A stretch of 64,000 nucleotides of DNA from Phosphoribacter sp037045045 (GTDB lineage: Bacteria; Actinomycetota; Actinomycetes; Actinomycetales; Dermatophilaceae): positions 62,001 to 126,000 of the forward strand of contig JBAOHL010000001.1 in the NCBI GenBank assembly GCA_037045045.1, read 5' to 3'. Both the position numbers and the translations under genes were made by a program. Shown here one piece after another: positions 8,590 to 16,589 of the stretch (position 1 is its first letter; each line of letters begins with the position of its first letter). The notes under the pieces were generated by a model. The model saw nothing but the letters and a program-made list of their open reading frames with translations, did no database searches and had not been told where the DNA came from.

Positions 8590-9153
8590 CTACCGCGCCG
8601 AGCCGATCGGGGAGCGCTCGTGGCCGGAGGGTTCGCGCCGCGGCCACAGGGTGTAGCTCAAGGCCCAGCCCACCTCGATGAGGGTGAGCAGCACCGCCCA
8701 CGTGTAGGTGCCCTTTAGCGCGCCGGTGCGCATCGGGTCGGCCGCCCACGCGATGAGGGCCCACGCGATGGCGGCGGCGATGCCGCAGGCGAGGGCCGTG
8801 CGTGGCACGTCCGCCCAGCACCGGCGGGTGTACGCCGCCCCGGCAGGCCGGGGCGGCCGAGGGCCGCCGGCGAAACGGTAGGCGAAGCGGTCGTCGGCCC
8901 AGGCGATCATCCGCGGCCCGTAGGCGAGGGAGAACCCGAGGTAGAACGTCGCCACGGTGTCCGCGACCGTCGCGGTGCCCCCCGCATGCAGGTGTGCGGC
9001 GACCGCCACGAGTAGGACCACGTCGACCGCAGGCGCCAGCGTGAGGATCGCGAGCCCGAGCCGGGGGCGCCGGGCCAGGTATCGCACGGCCAGCCCCCCG
9101 ACCACCGCGAGCCAGAACGCGATCTCGCAGCCGACGATCACGGTGAGGATCAT
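8590..9153 (-). CDS. Integral membrane protein, unknown function
   Basis: 187 residues with about five hydrophobic helices. The N-terminal part (EIAFWLAVVGGLAVRYL; APAVDVVLLVAVAAHL) resembles the integral-membrane proteins that often pair with TetR genes, and the C-terminal part contains TWAVLLTLIEVGWALSY. No catalytic motif was found. It is divergent from the TetR-family gene at 9218 across a 64-bp gap holding a perfect inverted repeat, so it is very likely the repressed target of that regulator. Confidence 0.7.
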   Translation of the reverse strand: MILTVIVGCEIAFWLAVVGGLAVRYLARRPRLGLAILTLAPAVDVVLLVAVAAHLHAGGTATVADTVATFYLGFSLAYGPRMIAWADDRFAYRFAGGPRPPRPAGAAYTRRCWADVPRTALACGIAAAIAWALIAWAADPMRTGALKGTYTWAVLLTLIEVGWALSYTLWPRREPSGHERSPIGSAR

Positions 9154-9170
9154 CCCGACCTCCTCTTTGA

Positions 9171-9206
9171 ACACAGTCGTGTTCACACAAGTTAGCACGA
9201 CTGTGT
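9171..9206. promoter_or_regulatory. Candidate TetR operator, 11-bp perfect inverted repeat
   Basis: ACACAGTCGTG (9171-9181) and CACGACTGTGT (9196-9206) are perfect inverted copies separated by 14 bp, in the 64-bp gap between the divergent membrane-protein and TetR genes. Occupation here would cover both promoters. Direct sequence observation; assignment to the TetR protein is inferred from position. Confidence 0.65.
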
Positions 9207-9217
9207 ACATTCGTGTC

Positions 9218-9847
9218 ATGCCGAAGCTCGTCGACCACGAGCTGCGCGGGACGGAGATCACCGAGGCCGCGTGGCGGGTGCTCGTCCGCGGTGGCGTGCG
9301 GGCGGTGTCGGTGCGCAACGTCGCCGGCGAGGCCGGCTTGGCCACGGCCTCGTTGCGCAGGGTGTTCCCCACCCAATCCGCTCTCCTGGCCGCCTGCCTG
9401 CTACTCGTGCGCGATCGGGTCGCCACCCGCGTCGTGGCCCTGCCCCGCTCCGACGACCCGGTCGAGACGGCCGTGGCGGCTCTCTGCGAGACCCTCCCGC
9501 TCGACGACACGCGGCGGCTCGAGATGCAGGTCTTCCTCATCCTCGGTACCGCAGCCTTAGCCGATCCGCAGCTGCGCGCGGCATACCAGGCGGTCAGCTC
9601 CGACCTCGTCCACCTGTGCGCCGCCGTCGTCGAGCACGTACAGCCGGATCGTCCGGCCGACCGGCGCCAGCAAGAGACCACGCATCTGTACGCGCTCGTC
9701 GACGGCCTGGCCCTGCACACCCTGCATGGCGACGACCCGGCCCTGGCCCATGAGGCCTTGCGCACTCACTTGTCGCGCCTCGCCGGACGGCTGCCACCGC
9801 CGCGGCCCCGCGGCGCGTCACGTCCGGCCGGGAGGCAGGCGCGGTGA
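9218..9847 (+). CDS. TetR-family transcriptional regulator
   Basis: 209 residues. The N-terminal helix-turn-helix (ITEAAWRVLVRGGVRAVSVRNVAGEAGLATASLRRVF) is typical of TetR proteins; residues after about 60 form the variable ligand and dimer domain (DDPVETAVAALCETLP). A Pro/Arg-rich tail ends the protein. The ATG at 9218 lies 12 bp after the inverted repeat, consistent with autorepression. It overlaps the next gene by four bases (GTGA), so regulator and Imm-5-like protein are cotranscribed. The likely target is the divergent membrane protein. Confidence 0.87.
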   Translation: MPKLVDHELRGTEITEAAWRVLVRGGVRAVSVRNVAGEAGLATASLRRVFPTQSALLAACLLLVRDRVATRVVALPRSDDPVETAVAALCETLPLDDTRRLEMQVFLILGTAALADPQLRAAYQAVSSDLVHLCAAVVEHVQPDRPADRRQQETTHLYALVDGLALHTLHGDDPALAHEALRTHLSRLAGRLPPPRPRGASRPAGRQAR

Positions 9848-10359
9848 TCTTGCCCAAGGTTCGCGACCCTCGGCTCGTCACCATTCGCCGCGGCGGGACT
9901 CTCACCGACGCCCATCACCGGCTACTCGCCCTCTGGGCCGCGGACTGCGCCGAGCACACGCTGGCGTTGGTCGAGGTGGCGCTCCCGGACGACCCGAGGC
10001 CCCGCCAGGCCGTCGAGGCAGCCCGTGCCTGGGTCCGGGGGGAGCTGCCCATGATGAAGGCGCGCGCGGCCGGTGGGCAGGCGATGGGTGCGGCTCGCCC
10101 CCTGCGGGGACCGGCTCGGTTTGCCGCGTATGCCGCGGGCCAAGCCGCCTGCGTGCCGCACGTCCCCGAGCACGACCTTGGCGCCGCGGCATACGCGATC
10201 AAGGCCGTACGGGCGGCCGCCTCGCCGGAGCGGGCCGAAGCGGTCGGGCTCCAGGAGTGCGCATGGCAGCGCGACCGGCTACCGTCCGAGGTCCGTGACC
10301 TCGTCGTCGAGGACCAGGCGCGTCGCAACGACATCTGCTGGTTTGCCTTCGGCCCCTGA
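9844..10359 (+). CDS. Putative immunity protein (Imm-5-like)
   Basis: 171 residues. The order LTDAHHRLLALWAADCAEH, then PRQAVEAARAWVRGE, then Ala-rich helices, and an ending with QRDRLP and RRNDICW matches the Imm-5-like family (putative immunity proteins of polymorphic toxin systems). Family assignment is from memory of the conserved HRxLALWAADCAEH segment. No polymorphic toxin is encoded nearby, so it may be an orphan immunity protein or may have been adopted for another role. GTG start overlaps the TetR stop by four bases. Confidence 0.6.
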   Translation: MILPKVRDPRLVTIRRGGTLTDAHHRLLALWAADCAEHTLALVEVALPDDPRPRQAVEAARAWVRGELPMMKARAAGGQAMGAARPLRGPARFAAYAAGQAACVPHVPEHDLGAAAYAIKAVRAAASPERAEAVGLQECAWQRDRLPSEVRDLVVEDQARRNDICWFAFGP

Positions 10360-10487
10360 GGGTCGCCTCGCACTCGGGGCAGCCCAGGACATCACGGTCA
10401 CGTGTTGCGCACTTGACGAGGTCACTGTGCGCAGGACACGCCGCGGGCGGGTGACGATCTCTGCCGTTTGCACGGCTCGACGGATCG

Positions 10488-10514
10488 GGAACACGACGAG
10501 GGCCTCGCGGGGTT
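10488..10514 (+). promoter_or_regulatory. Possible ECF-type promoter
   Basis: GGAAC at 10488-10492 followed 15 bp later by CGGGGTT (10508-10514) resembles the -35 GGAAC and GT-rich -10 used by many ECF sigma factors. The ECF gene starts 28 bp further on, after a GGGAAGGG ribosome site, which would fit autoregulation. The match is suggestive only. I saw nothing else in the 182-bp gap 10360-10541. Confidence 0.3.
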
Positions 10515-10541
10515 CCTGGTGCGTGACGGGAAGGGCACCAG

Positions 10542-11087
10542 GTGGGCGACGCTGACCGGGCGAGGGTCTTCCGTGACGTCGTCGAGCCCGAGATCGAGGT
10601 GCTGCTGCGCGTGGCGCAGTCCTTGACCCGTTCTCGGGCCGACGCCGAAGACCTCGTACAGGAGACGCTCTTACGCGCCTATCGAGCCTTGGACCGATTC
10701 GACGGACGGCATCCGCGGGCCTGGCTGCTGACCATCCTGCGGCATACCCACATCAACCTGAACCGCCGCACCCGCCCGGACCCCGTCGGCGACTGGACGC
10801 TGCTGCAGCAGGCTCGCCCGGCCTTCGGCGCCAGCGTCACGGCGAGCGCCGAGGAGGCCCACCTGGCCGCCTGCCTGCCGGCCGAACTCGCGGCGGCTGT
10901 CAACGAGCTCGATCCGCGCTTCCGCGCGACCGTGCTGCTCGTCGACGTGCACGACCTGTCGTACGCCGAGGCGGCGGCGGTCCTCGGGGTGCCGGTGGGC
11001 ACCGTCATGTCTCGCCTGTCCCGTGCCCGAGACCGACTGCGCCGTCGGCTCGGTTCGGCGGTCCTCGCCCCTGGAAGGTCCTCATGA
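10542..11087 (+). CDS. ECF-family RNA polymerase sigma factor
   Basis: 181 residues with sigma region 2 (VLLRVAQSLTRSRADAEDLVQETLLRAY, then FDGRHPRAWLLTILRHTHIN) and region 4 (ELDPRFRATVLLVDVHDLSYAEAAAVLGVPVGTVMSRLSRARDRLRRRL). It lacks regions 1 and 3, as expected for group 4 sigma factors, and has a long Ala-rich linker. GTG start with GGGAAGGG upstream. The next gene, a zinc anti-sigma factor, overlaps by four bases, so this is a SigR/RsrA-like or SigE/RseA-like pair responding to redox or envelope stress. Confidence 0.9.
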   Translation: MGDADRARVFRDVVEPEIEVLLRVAQSLTRSRADAEDLVQETLLRAYRALDRFDGRHPRAWLLTILRHTHINLNRRTRPDPVGDWTLLQQARPAFGASVTASAEEAHLAACLPAELAAAVNELDPRFRATVLLVDVHDLSYAEAAAVLGVPVGTVMSRLSRARDRLRRRLGSAVLAPGRSS

Positions 11088-11356
11088 AGCAGTCGCTGCG
11101 GCAGATGTTCGCCTGCCACTGGTCGGCGCGTCGGATCCAGCGTTACCTCGACGCCGACCCGGCGGCACCGCTGACCCCGGGCGAGATCGCCCGGCTCGAG
11201 GAGCACCTGTCGACATGCCAGAAGTGCGCTCAGACCTCGGCCGAGCACGAGGCCCTCCACCGGGCCCTGTCGAAGTGGCCGGGCCGGCCGTTGCCCGACG
11301 AGGCGTCCATCGAGCGGCTGCGCACTTACCTCGACAAGATCACCGGACAGCAATGA
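11084..11356 (+). CDS. Zinc-finger anti-sigma factor (RsrA-like)
   Basis: 90 residues, soluble, with the H-x3-C-x2-C signature HLSTCQKC near residue 43 that defines zinc-associated anti-sigma domains. It should hold the cognate ECF factor inactive until thiol oxidation or another signal releases it. An upstream Cys (FACHW, Cys11) could be the additional zinc ligand or disulfide partner seen in RsrA; that is inference. The ATG overlaps the sigma gene stop (ATGA). Confidence 0.88.
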   Translation: MKQSLRQMFACHWSARRIQRYLDADPAAPLTPGEIARLEEHLSTCQKCAQTSAEHEALHRALSKWPGRPLPDEASIERLRTYLDKITGQQ

Positions 11357-11458
11357 TGAGAACGCTCGGGGCGGTCGTGACTCGCTTCCGACCGGCGTGC
11401 TGCTGGCCTGCCCTCAATCTGTCGTGTCCCGCGTCGCCCGCTCGGGCAGACTTGCAGA

Positions 11459-11902
11459 ATGTCCATCGACATCGTCGTCGCGGCCGGTCCGCTGCTTGAG
11501 GACTGGCGGACGATCCACAACACGATCATCCCGACGGCCATACTCTCCACCGGCGACGTCGCCGAGCGGTCCACGCGACACCGGCTCACGCTGGGCTACG
11601 TGGATGACGAGTTGGTGGGCAACGCAACGGTCCGACCGCCGCACGAGCCCGATGGCGTCGCCACGGTCATCGTTCGGATCCTGCCCGACTACCGCCGCCG
11701 CGGATACGGGACGGCGTACCTCGAGAGCGAACTAGCCGAAGCGCGAAGGCTCGCTGCTCGTCGAATCGAGACCGTCGTGCTCGAGACCAACACCGACGGA
11801 CTCGGCTTCGCCCAGGGACGGGGCTTCATCGAGCACGCCCGCTACATCCTCGACGGCGACACCGTCGCGTTGATCGACCTACATCTTCCTGACGAGGCTT
11901 GA
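11459..11902 (+). CDS. GNAT family N-acetyltransferase
   Basis: 147 residues with the acetyl-CoA loop RRRGYGTAYL (motif A) and a C-terminal GLGFAQGRGFIEHARY strand typical of GNAT enzymes. It is a compact single-domain cytoplasmic protein of normal length. The start at 11459 gives MSIDIVVAAG. It stands alone about 100 bp after the anti-sigma gene and is convergent with the oxidoreductase gene. The substrate is unknown. Confidence 0.75.
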   Translation: MSIDIVVAAGPLLEDWRTIHNTIIPTAILSTGDVAERSTRHRLTLGYVDDELVGNATVRPPHEPDGVATVIVRILPDYRRRGYGTAYLESELAEARRLAARRIETVVLETNTDGLGFAQGRGFIEHARYILDGDTVALIDLHLPDEA

Positions 11903-11917
11903 CGGCCAATAGGAGCA

Positions 11918-11945
11918 TCAGAGCCCGAACGATCGGCGGCTCTGA
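11918..11945. terminator. Bidirectional hairpin between convergent genes
   Basis: TCAGAGCC (11918-11925) and GGCTCTGA (11938-11945) form an 8-bp stem with a 12-nt loop in the 85-bp gap between the GNAT gene and the convergent flavoprotein gene. Confidence 0.55.
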
Positions 11946-11987
11946 ACGCTTGTGGTCGACCGGCCTAATCGGGCGCCGCCGCGTGGA

Positions 11988-13346
11988 TCAACGCAGGGCG
12001 GCGACGGCGGCCTCGATGCCACGGTGGAACGTCGGGTAGGCGTAGATCATCGACCGCAGCGAGTCCACCGGCACCCGGGCGTGGACCGCGACGGACAGTG
12101 CCCCGAGGACCTCGCCACCGGCCGGCCCCATCGACGTCGCCCCGACGAGAATGCCCCGGTCTGGGTCGGCAACGAGCTTGAGGAAGCCCTCGCTGCCGAC
12201 CTTGTGGATCCAGCCGCGAGTCGTCGACGACAAGGGTGTCTGCCCCACCAGCACCGACGGGAGTTGCTCGCGGGCCTGCTGCTCGGTGAGCCCGACGGCG
12301 CCGACCTCGGGGTCGGTGAAGGTCACCCGCGGCAGCGCGTGGTAGGACGCGGGCGGTCCTGGCTCGCCGAGGATGTCGCGGATGACGATCCCGGCCTGGT
12401 ACATCGCGACGTGGGTAAAGGCGCCCTTGCCGGTGACGTCGCCGATTGCCCACACCCCTTCGGACACATGGCATCGGTCGTCGACCGGCACGGACCGGGC
12501 CGTCGTATCGACTCCGACCGAGTCCAGTCCGACGCCCCCGATGTCGACGCGGCGGCCGGTCGCCACGAGGACCTTCGCTCCCGCGGCCACCGAACCGTCG
12601 GAGAGTCGAACCTCGACCCCGGCCCCTGCGCGAGCCACCTGCGCGGCGGCGACACCGACGGACACGGTGACGCCTTCGGCGACGAGGACTTCGGCAAGGA
12701 GCGCACCGGCCTCGGGTTCCTCGAGGGGGAGCAGCCGTGGCGCCGCTTCGACGATGGTCACCCGGACGCCGAATCGAGCGGCCACCTGCCCGATCTCGCA
12801 ACCGATCGCCCCGCCGCCGAGGATGACGAGGGACTCGGGCAACTCGCTCGCCTCGACGATGTCGTGGTTGGTCCAGTACCCGACGTCGGCCAGGCCGGGG
12901 ATCGGCGGCACCGCCGGCGCACTGCCGGTGGCCACGACGATCCCGCGGCGCACGGCATACGTCGTGTCCCCGACGGCAACAGCGGTGGGCGACAGCACCC
13001 GCCCGGTGCCGCGGACGAACACCCCGCCCTTGCCGGTGAACCGCTCGACGGCGACCCGGTCGTCCCACGTGTCGGTGGCCTCCGAGCGGATCCGCGCGGC
13101 CACTGGCGCCCAGTCCGGCACAACGGCGCCGGTCGAGCCGCCGAGCAACGGGACCCGTCGGGCCTCCGCGAGCGCGTCCGCCGCCCGGACCATCATCTTC
13201 GTCGGGATGCACCCCCAGTACGGGCACTCGCCGCCGACGAGCCCCCGGTCGACCCCGAGCACCCGCAGACCGCGTTCGGCCAGCGTGCCCGCGACGTGTT
13301 CGCCGCCCGGTCCCAACCCGATGACGGCCACATCGAACGGCTCCAT
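11988..13346 (-). CDS. FAD-dependent pyridine nucleotide-disulfide oxidoreductase
   Basis: 452 residues of the dihydrolipoamide dehydrogenase/mercuric reductase family. FAD-binding GLGPGG near residue 11, the redox-active disulfide in GGECPYWGCIPTK (C-x4-C), the NAD(P)-binding GGGAIGCE, the second FAD motif VWAIGDVTG, and a dimerisation domain are all present. The C-terminal His-Glu dyad (usually HAHPTxxE) is replaced by YAYPTFHRG, so proton transfer to the disulfide would have to work differently. Actinobacteria carry several such paralogues with unknown acceptors. The start at 13346 is set by MEPFDVAVIG; the longer upstream frame has no family similarity. Confidence 0.85.
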   Translation of the reverse strand: MEPFDVAVIGLGPGGEHVAGTLAERGLRVLGVDRGLVGGECPYWGCIPTKMMVRAADALAEARRVPLLGGSTGAVVPDWAPVAARIRSEATDTWDDRVAVERFTGKGGVFVRGTGRVLSPTAVAVGDTTYAVRRGIVVATGSAPAVPPIPGLADVGYWTNHDIVEASELPESLVILGGGAIGCEIGQVAARFGVRVTIVEAAPRLLPLEEPEAGALLAEVLVAEGVTVSVGVAAAQVARAGAGVEVRLSDGSVAAGAKVLVATGRRVDIGGVGLDSVGVDTTARSVPVDDRCHVSEGVWAIGDVTGKGAFTHVAMYQAGIVIRDILGEPGPPASYHALPRVTFTDPEVGAVGLTEQQAREQLPSVLVGQTPLSSTTRGWIHKVGSEGFLKLVADPDRGILVGATSMGPAGGEVLGALSVAVHARVPVDSLRSMIYAYPTFHRGIEAAVAALR

Positions 13347-13475
13347 GTCAGCGTCCTTCCGCGGGTGCTGGATCACTGCTGATCTTCGCCGAACTTGCCG
13401 AGGACGGGAAGGCTCCGACCGGGTCACCGGGTTCCCCGCGCGGACACTCCGGTCCGCCCGACAAGGAGAACGATC

Positions 13476-13910
13476 ATGACCACGACGAGCGCACCCACGA
13501 CATCGACGACGACGACCACCCAGCTCACCCGAGGCGCCCTCGGCGGCCTGGCCGGAGGCGTCGTTTTCGGCATGCTCATGCAGATGATGGGGATGATCCC
13601 CATGGTCGCCCAACTCGTCGGCAGCGGCTCGGCCGTCGTCGGCTGGGTCGTCCACCTGGCGATCTCGGCCGCCATCGGCGCGTCGTATGCCGTCCTGCTG
13701 GGCTCCCGCCCCTCGTCGCGCATCGCCGGGGTCGGGTACGGCATGGGCTACGGCGTGCTGTGGTGGGTCGTCGGCGCCCTGGTCGCGATGCCCGCCCGGC
13801 TCGGCATGCCGGTCTTCCAGATCAACTCCACGAGCCTGCAGAGTCTGATGGGCCACCTCATCTTCGGTGCCATCCTCGGAGTCGTCGTCGCCTCGGGCCG
13901 GCGCGCCTGA
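13476..13910 (+). CDS. Small four-helix membrane protein
   Basis: 144 residues with a Thr-rich cytoplasmic head (residues 1-16) followed by four hydrophobic helices containing many Gly and Met residues (GGLAGGVVFGMLMQMMGMIPM). It resembles YagU/DUF1440-type inner-membrane proteins, whose function is unknown. A good ribosome site AAGGAG sits ten bases before the ATG at 13476. It is divergent from the oxidoreductase gene across about 130 bp and convergent with the DinB gene. Confidence 0.65.
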   Translation: MTTTSAPTTSTTTTTQLTRGALGGLAGGVVFGMLMQMMGMIPMVAQLVGSGSAVVGWVVHLAISAAIGASYAVLLGSRPSSRIAGVGYGMGYGVLWWVVGALVAMPARLGMPVFQINSTSLQSLMGHLIFGAILGVVVASGRRA

Positions 13911-13972
13911 CGCGGCCGAGGCGACACGGTCTCGCCGTGACGCACTGGGGGCCGTCGAGGACCGACGCGAGC

Positions 13973-14734
13973 TCAGTCGGCGGAGGAGTGGGTCTGGGCG
14001 AGCGCGTCGAGGTCGCGCACGGCATACCGCAGGTGTTCCCATTCCTCCTCGACGATGGTGCTCAGGCACGAGCGGACGGTCTCGGTATGACTGGGGGAGT
14101 GCGGGTTTCGTCGCGGCGCGTTGAGCTCCTCGGGGGTGACTGCTGCAAGGAAGTCGCGGACCATCGCCTGACCCTGGGCCCGCGCGTCGAGCACGACCTC
14201 GAAGGACGGCGTCGGCAGGGAAAAGACCGCCGGGTCGTATGCCGCGGTGTCGCCGTCGTCGTTGGGCAGGCCCGCTGGGTGGTAGGGCTGCTCCTGCTCG
14301 AGGACGGCCTTGCCGAGCCACGTGTCGGTCGCCATGACGAGGTGGCGCAAGGTCTGGGCGAACGACCACTCGTCGGCCACGGAGGCGTCGATGGTCCCCG
14401 CCGGCATCGCCGACGCGCGCTCGACGGTTGCCGCCCAAGCCCGTTCCAGTGCCGACCACGCCTCGCGCATTCCGGCCGGGTCTGCCGCTCGGCGCAACTC
14501 CCGCCCGGGAAAGCGCCGATCCAGCTCGGCGTCGACGAAGGGCGCGACGTCGATCCCGTTGACCACCAACCGGCCGCCGCTTTCGAGCAGCCACGGTGAG
14601 TCGATCTCCAGCCCGGCGACCTCGCTGCCGCGCACGACGACGTCGCTGAGGTCGCAGCCGACGAATCGGGAGCCCTGCAGGCTGCGGTTGCGGAACTGCC
14701 GGTGATGCAGGCTCTCGGGTGGTCCCTCGCTCAT
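13973..14734 (-). CDS. DinB family protein with N-terminal pentapeptide-like segment
   Basis: 253 residues. The C-terminal two thirds (about 80-240) is a DinB-like four-helix bundle, with His in LRHLVMATD and His in EEEWEHLRY placed as metal ligands. Residues 10-45 (FRNRSLQGSRFVGCDLSDVVVRGSEVAGLEI) read like short pentapeptide repeats, a head found in some actinobacterial DinB proteins. DinB/YfiT proteins include thiol transferases using bacillithiol or mycothiol, which would suit an actinobacterium; no direct proof. It is preceded by the LysE gene on the same strand by 37 bp. Confidence 0.8.
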   Translation of the reverse strand: MSEGPPESLHHRQFRNRSLQGSRFVGCDLSDVVVRGSEVAGLEIDSPWLLESGGRLVVNGIDVAPFVDAELDRRFPGRELRRAADPAGMREAWSALERAWAATVERASAMPAGTIDASVADEWSFAQTLRHLVMATDTWLGKAVLEQEQPYHPAGLPNDDGDTAAYDPAVFSLPTPSFEVVLDARAQGQAMVRDFLAAVTPEELNAPRRNPHSPSHTETVRSCLSTIVEEEWEHLRYAVRDLDALAQTHSSAD

Positions 14735-14771
14735 GCTGCCAGCGTCGCAGATCTCGCGGTGCTGCGTCGGG

Positions 14772-15380
14772 TCAGCGCTCGACGGTGGCGAGCTTGGCGC
14801 CGAGGGCGAGGTAGCTCAGCGAGAAGGTCCGCTGGATGCGCCGCACGACGCGCGGCCGGGCGATGACGTGTCGACGCATCGCCGACGCGAACCACCCGTA
14901 CCCGGCGAACACGACGAGGGTCATCGCCATGAACACCGCCGACAGGCCCAGCATCTGTTGCAGTTCGGCAGTTCCCGGGGCGACGAACTGGGGGAGGAAC
15001 GCGAAGAAGAACAGCGTGAGCTTGGGGTTGAGCAGATTGGCGAGGATCGCCTGGGCCACGGTGCGCCCGGCGGAGACCGTGGCCGGTCCGTCGTCGACGG
15101 AGAGGACACCGCTGTCGCGCCACGTCGTCCAGGCCATGAGGAGCAGGTAGATCACCCCGGCCACCTTGAGGGCTTCGAACGCGGTGCCCCCCGCGCGCAG
15201 CAGGGCGGCGGTGCCGGTGATCGCCGCGGCGAGGTGCGGCACGATGCCCAGCGTGCACCCGAACGCGGTGACCAGGGCGTGCCGTCGCCCACCCCGCAGC
15301 CCGGCGGCAATCGTGAGAATCGCCCCCGTTCCGGGCGTGGCGACGATCGCCAACGAGGTGAGCAGGAACGCCGCGTTCAT
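14772..15380 (-). CDS. LysE family translocator
   Basis: 202 residues with six hydrophobic helices and the LysE/RhtB hallmarks: SLAIVATPGTGAILTIAAGLRGGRR near the N-terminus, and NLLNPKLTLFFFAFLPQFV in the middle. Such proteins export amino acids or small metabolites across the membrane. The ATG at 15380 is chosen by homology. It is divergent from the cupin-MarR operon, and the 179-bp gap has two identical-arm palindromes, so the exporter is probably under MarR control. The DinB gene follows in the same direction. Confidence 0.85.
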   Translation of the reverse strand: MNAAFLLTSLAIVATPGTGAILTIAAGLRGGRRHALVTAFGCTLGIVPHLAAAITGTAALLRAGGTAFEALKVAGVIYLLLMAWTTWRDSGVLSVDDGPATVSAGRTVAQAILANLLNPKLTLFFFAFLPQFVAPGTAELQQMLGLSAVFMAMTLVVFAGYGWFASAMRRHVIARPRVVRRIQRTFSLSYLALGAKLATVER

Positions 15381-15479
15381 GGTTACGCCTCCCAGCGGCG
15401 GTCGAGGCCGGCTGCCCCCGCCGTGCACCAGTGTGGCCCACCAGCCGGGCCCGGTCGGCGGTCGGCGCCGAAACCATAT

Positions 15480-15537
15480 TGTCAAACTCATTGACAGTTC
15501 CGCCTCGTCGTGCGACCGTATGTCAATCACGTTGACA
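15480..15537. promoter_or_regulatory. Twin MarR-type operators
   Basis: Two 17-bp sites with identical arms TGTCAA and TTGACA and 5-bp spacers: 15480-15496 and 15521-15537. Their centres are 41 bp apart, close to four helical turns, so two dimers would bind the same face. They lie between the divergent lysE and cupin-marR genes. The form matches MarR-family operators; the arm TTGACA could also serve as a -35 element, giving direct steric repression. Confidence 0.7.
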
Positions 15538-15559
15538 AAAGTTCACGAGGGAGAGAACC

Positions 15560-15931
15560 ATGTCGGTCTTGTCGCCTGATGCCACCATCGACCCGTTCCC
15601 GGGCACCCGCTTCACCCCCGTCGCGACACCGCGGCGCGGCACGTCCCGCACGAGCATGTGGCTCGTCGAGATCGACCCCGGCACGCCGCCCGCGCCGCAT
15701 CAAGTGACGAACGAGGAGATCTTCTTCGTCCTCGACGGTGCGGCCAGCGTGGTCGTGGCCGGCGAGCCGGCGACCGCCGGGCCCGGCCAGGCCGTCGTCA
15801 TCCCTGCGGACACCGACTTCGCGATCGGCAACGGCGGATCAGGGTCCCTGCGGATGCTGTGCGTCCTGCCCGTGGGCGGCCAGGCGAGGACCTCCGACGG
15901 CGCCACGTTCACCCCGCCGTGGGCGCTGTAG
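15560..15931 (+). CDS. Cupin domain protein
   Basis: 123 residues, single cupin fold with HQVTNEEIFFVLDGAASVVV (motif 1: His, Glu, Gly conserved) and a weaker second motif (ADTDFAIGNGG) that has lost the usual His, so the metal site is incomplete. The function may be ligand binding rather than catalysis. ATG at 15560, ribosome site GGGAGAG, and the stop is immediately followed by the GTG of the MarR gene, so they form one transcript. Confidence 0.75.
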   Translation: MSVLSPDATIDPFPGTRFTPVATPRRGTSRTSMWLVEIDPGTPPAPHQVTNEEIFFVLDGAASVVVAGEPATAGPGQAVVIPADTDFAIGNGGSGSLRMLCVLPVGGQARTSDGATFTPPWAL

Positions 15932-16441
15932 GTGACCAAGGCCGCGGGGTCGGGACCCGACGAACACGAGGCCACGGGCGCGGAGCAGGAGGCGATCCCG
16001 CTGGCCCGGCTGCTCGTCATGGGCGCACGGGTGCTCGTCGACCGCCTGCACGAACTGCTCCAGGCCGCCGGATGGCCCCCCATCCCACAGTCCGCCGGGT
16101 TCGTCCTGCTGGCCGCTCGTGACCGACCGACGACGGGGGCCGAGGTGGCCGCGTTGATGCGCATCTCGCGTCAGGCGGCCTCGAAACTGCTCGAAGGGCT
16201 GGAGGCCGATGGCCTCATCGAGCGGCATGGCGATGGCGGCGATGCCCGACGCAAGCTCGTCGTCCTCAGCGAGCGCGGCCGGGCGCTGCTCGCCGACGTC
16301 GAGACGGCATACGAGGCGATGGAGAGCGAGTGGGCGCAGGTCATCGGCCGCCGTGAACTCGAGTCGATGCGCCGCGGGCTGACGGCGGCCGTGGCGTCCA
16401 CGAACGGCGGGACGTTGCCGGCCGTCGGCCCGGTTACCTGA
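15932..16441 (+). CDS. MarR-family transcriptional regulator
   Basis: 169 residues with a winged helix: GAEVAALMRISRQAASKLLEGLEADGLIERHGDGGDARRKLVVLSERG, where the DARRKLV wing loop is diagnostic of MarR proteins. The start codon GTG directly follows the cupin stop with no spacing. It probably represses its own operon and the divergent LysE exporter through the twin TGTCAA sites. The ligand is unknown; the cupin may bind or process it. Confidence 0.88.
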   Translation: MTKAAGSGPDEHEATGAEQEAIPLARLLVMGARVLVDRLHELLQAAGWPPIPQSAGFVLLAARDRPTTGAEVAALMRISRQAASKLLEGLEADGLIERHGDGGDARRKLVVLSERGRALLADVETAYEAMESEWAQVIGRRELESMRRGLTAAVASTNGGTLPAVGPVT

Positions 16442-16589
16442 GCTGCCCGATTCGCCTCGGGCGTGCGCCGTTCGCGGACCGCGCTGGCGGTTAGCATCGA
16501 CAGTGGACAGGGCCGAGGCGATCTGCCGGAGCCCGACCTGGCGGGCGCCGCACCCAAAGCCAGGACCCCCCGGTTCGAGGAGGACGCCG

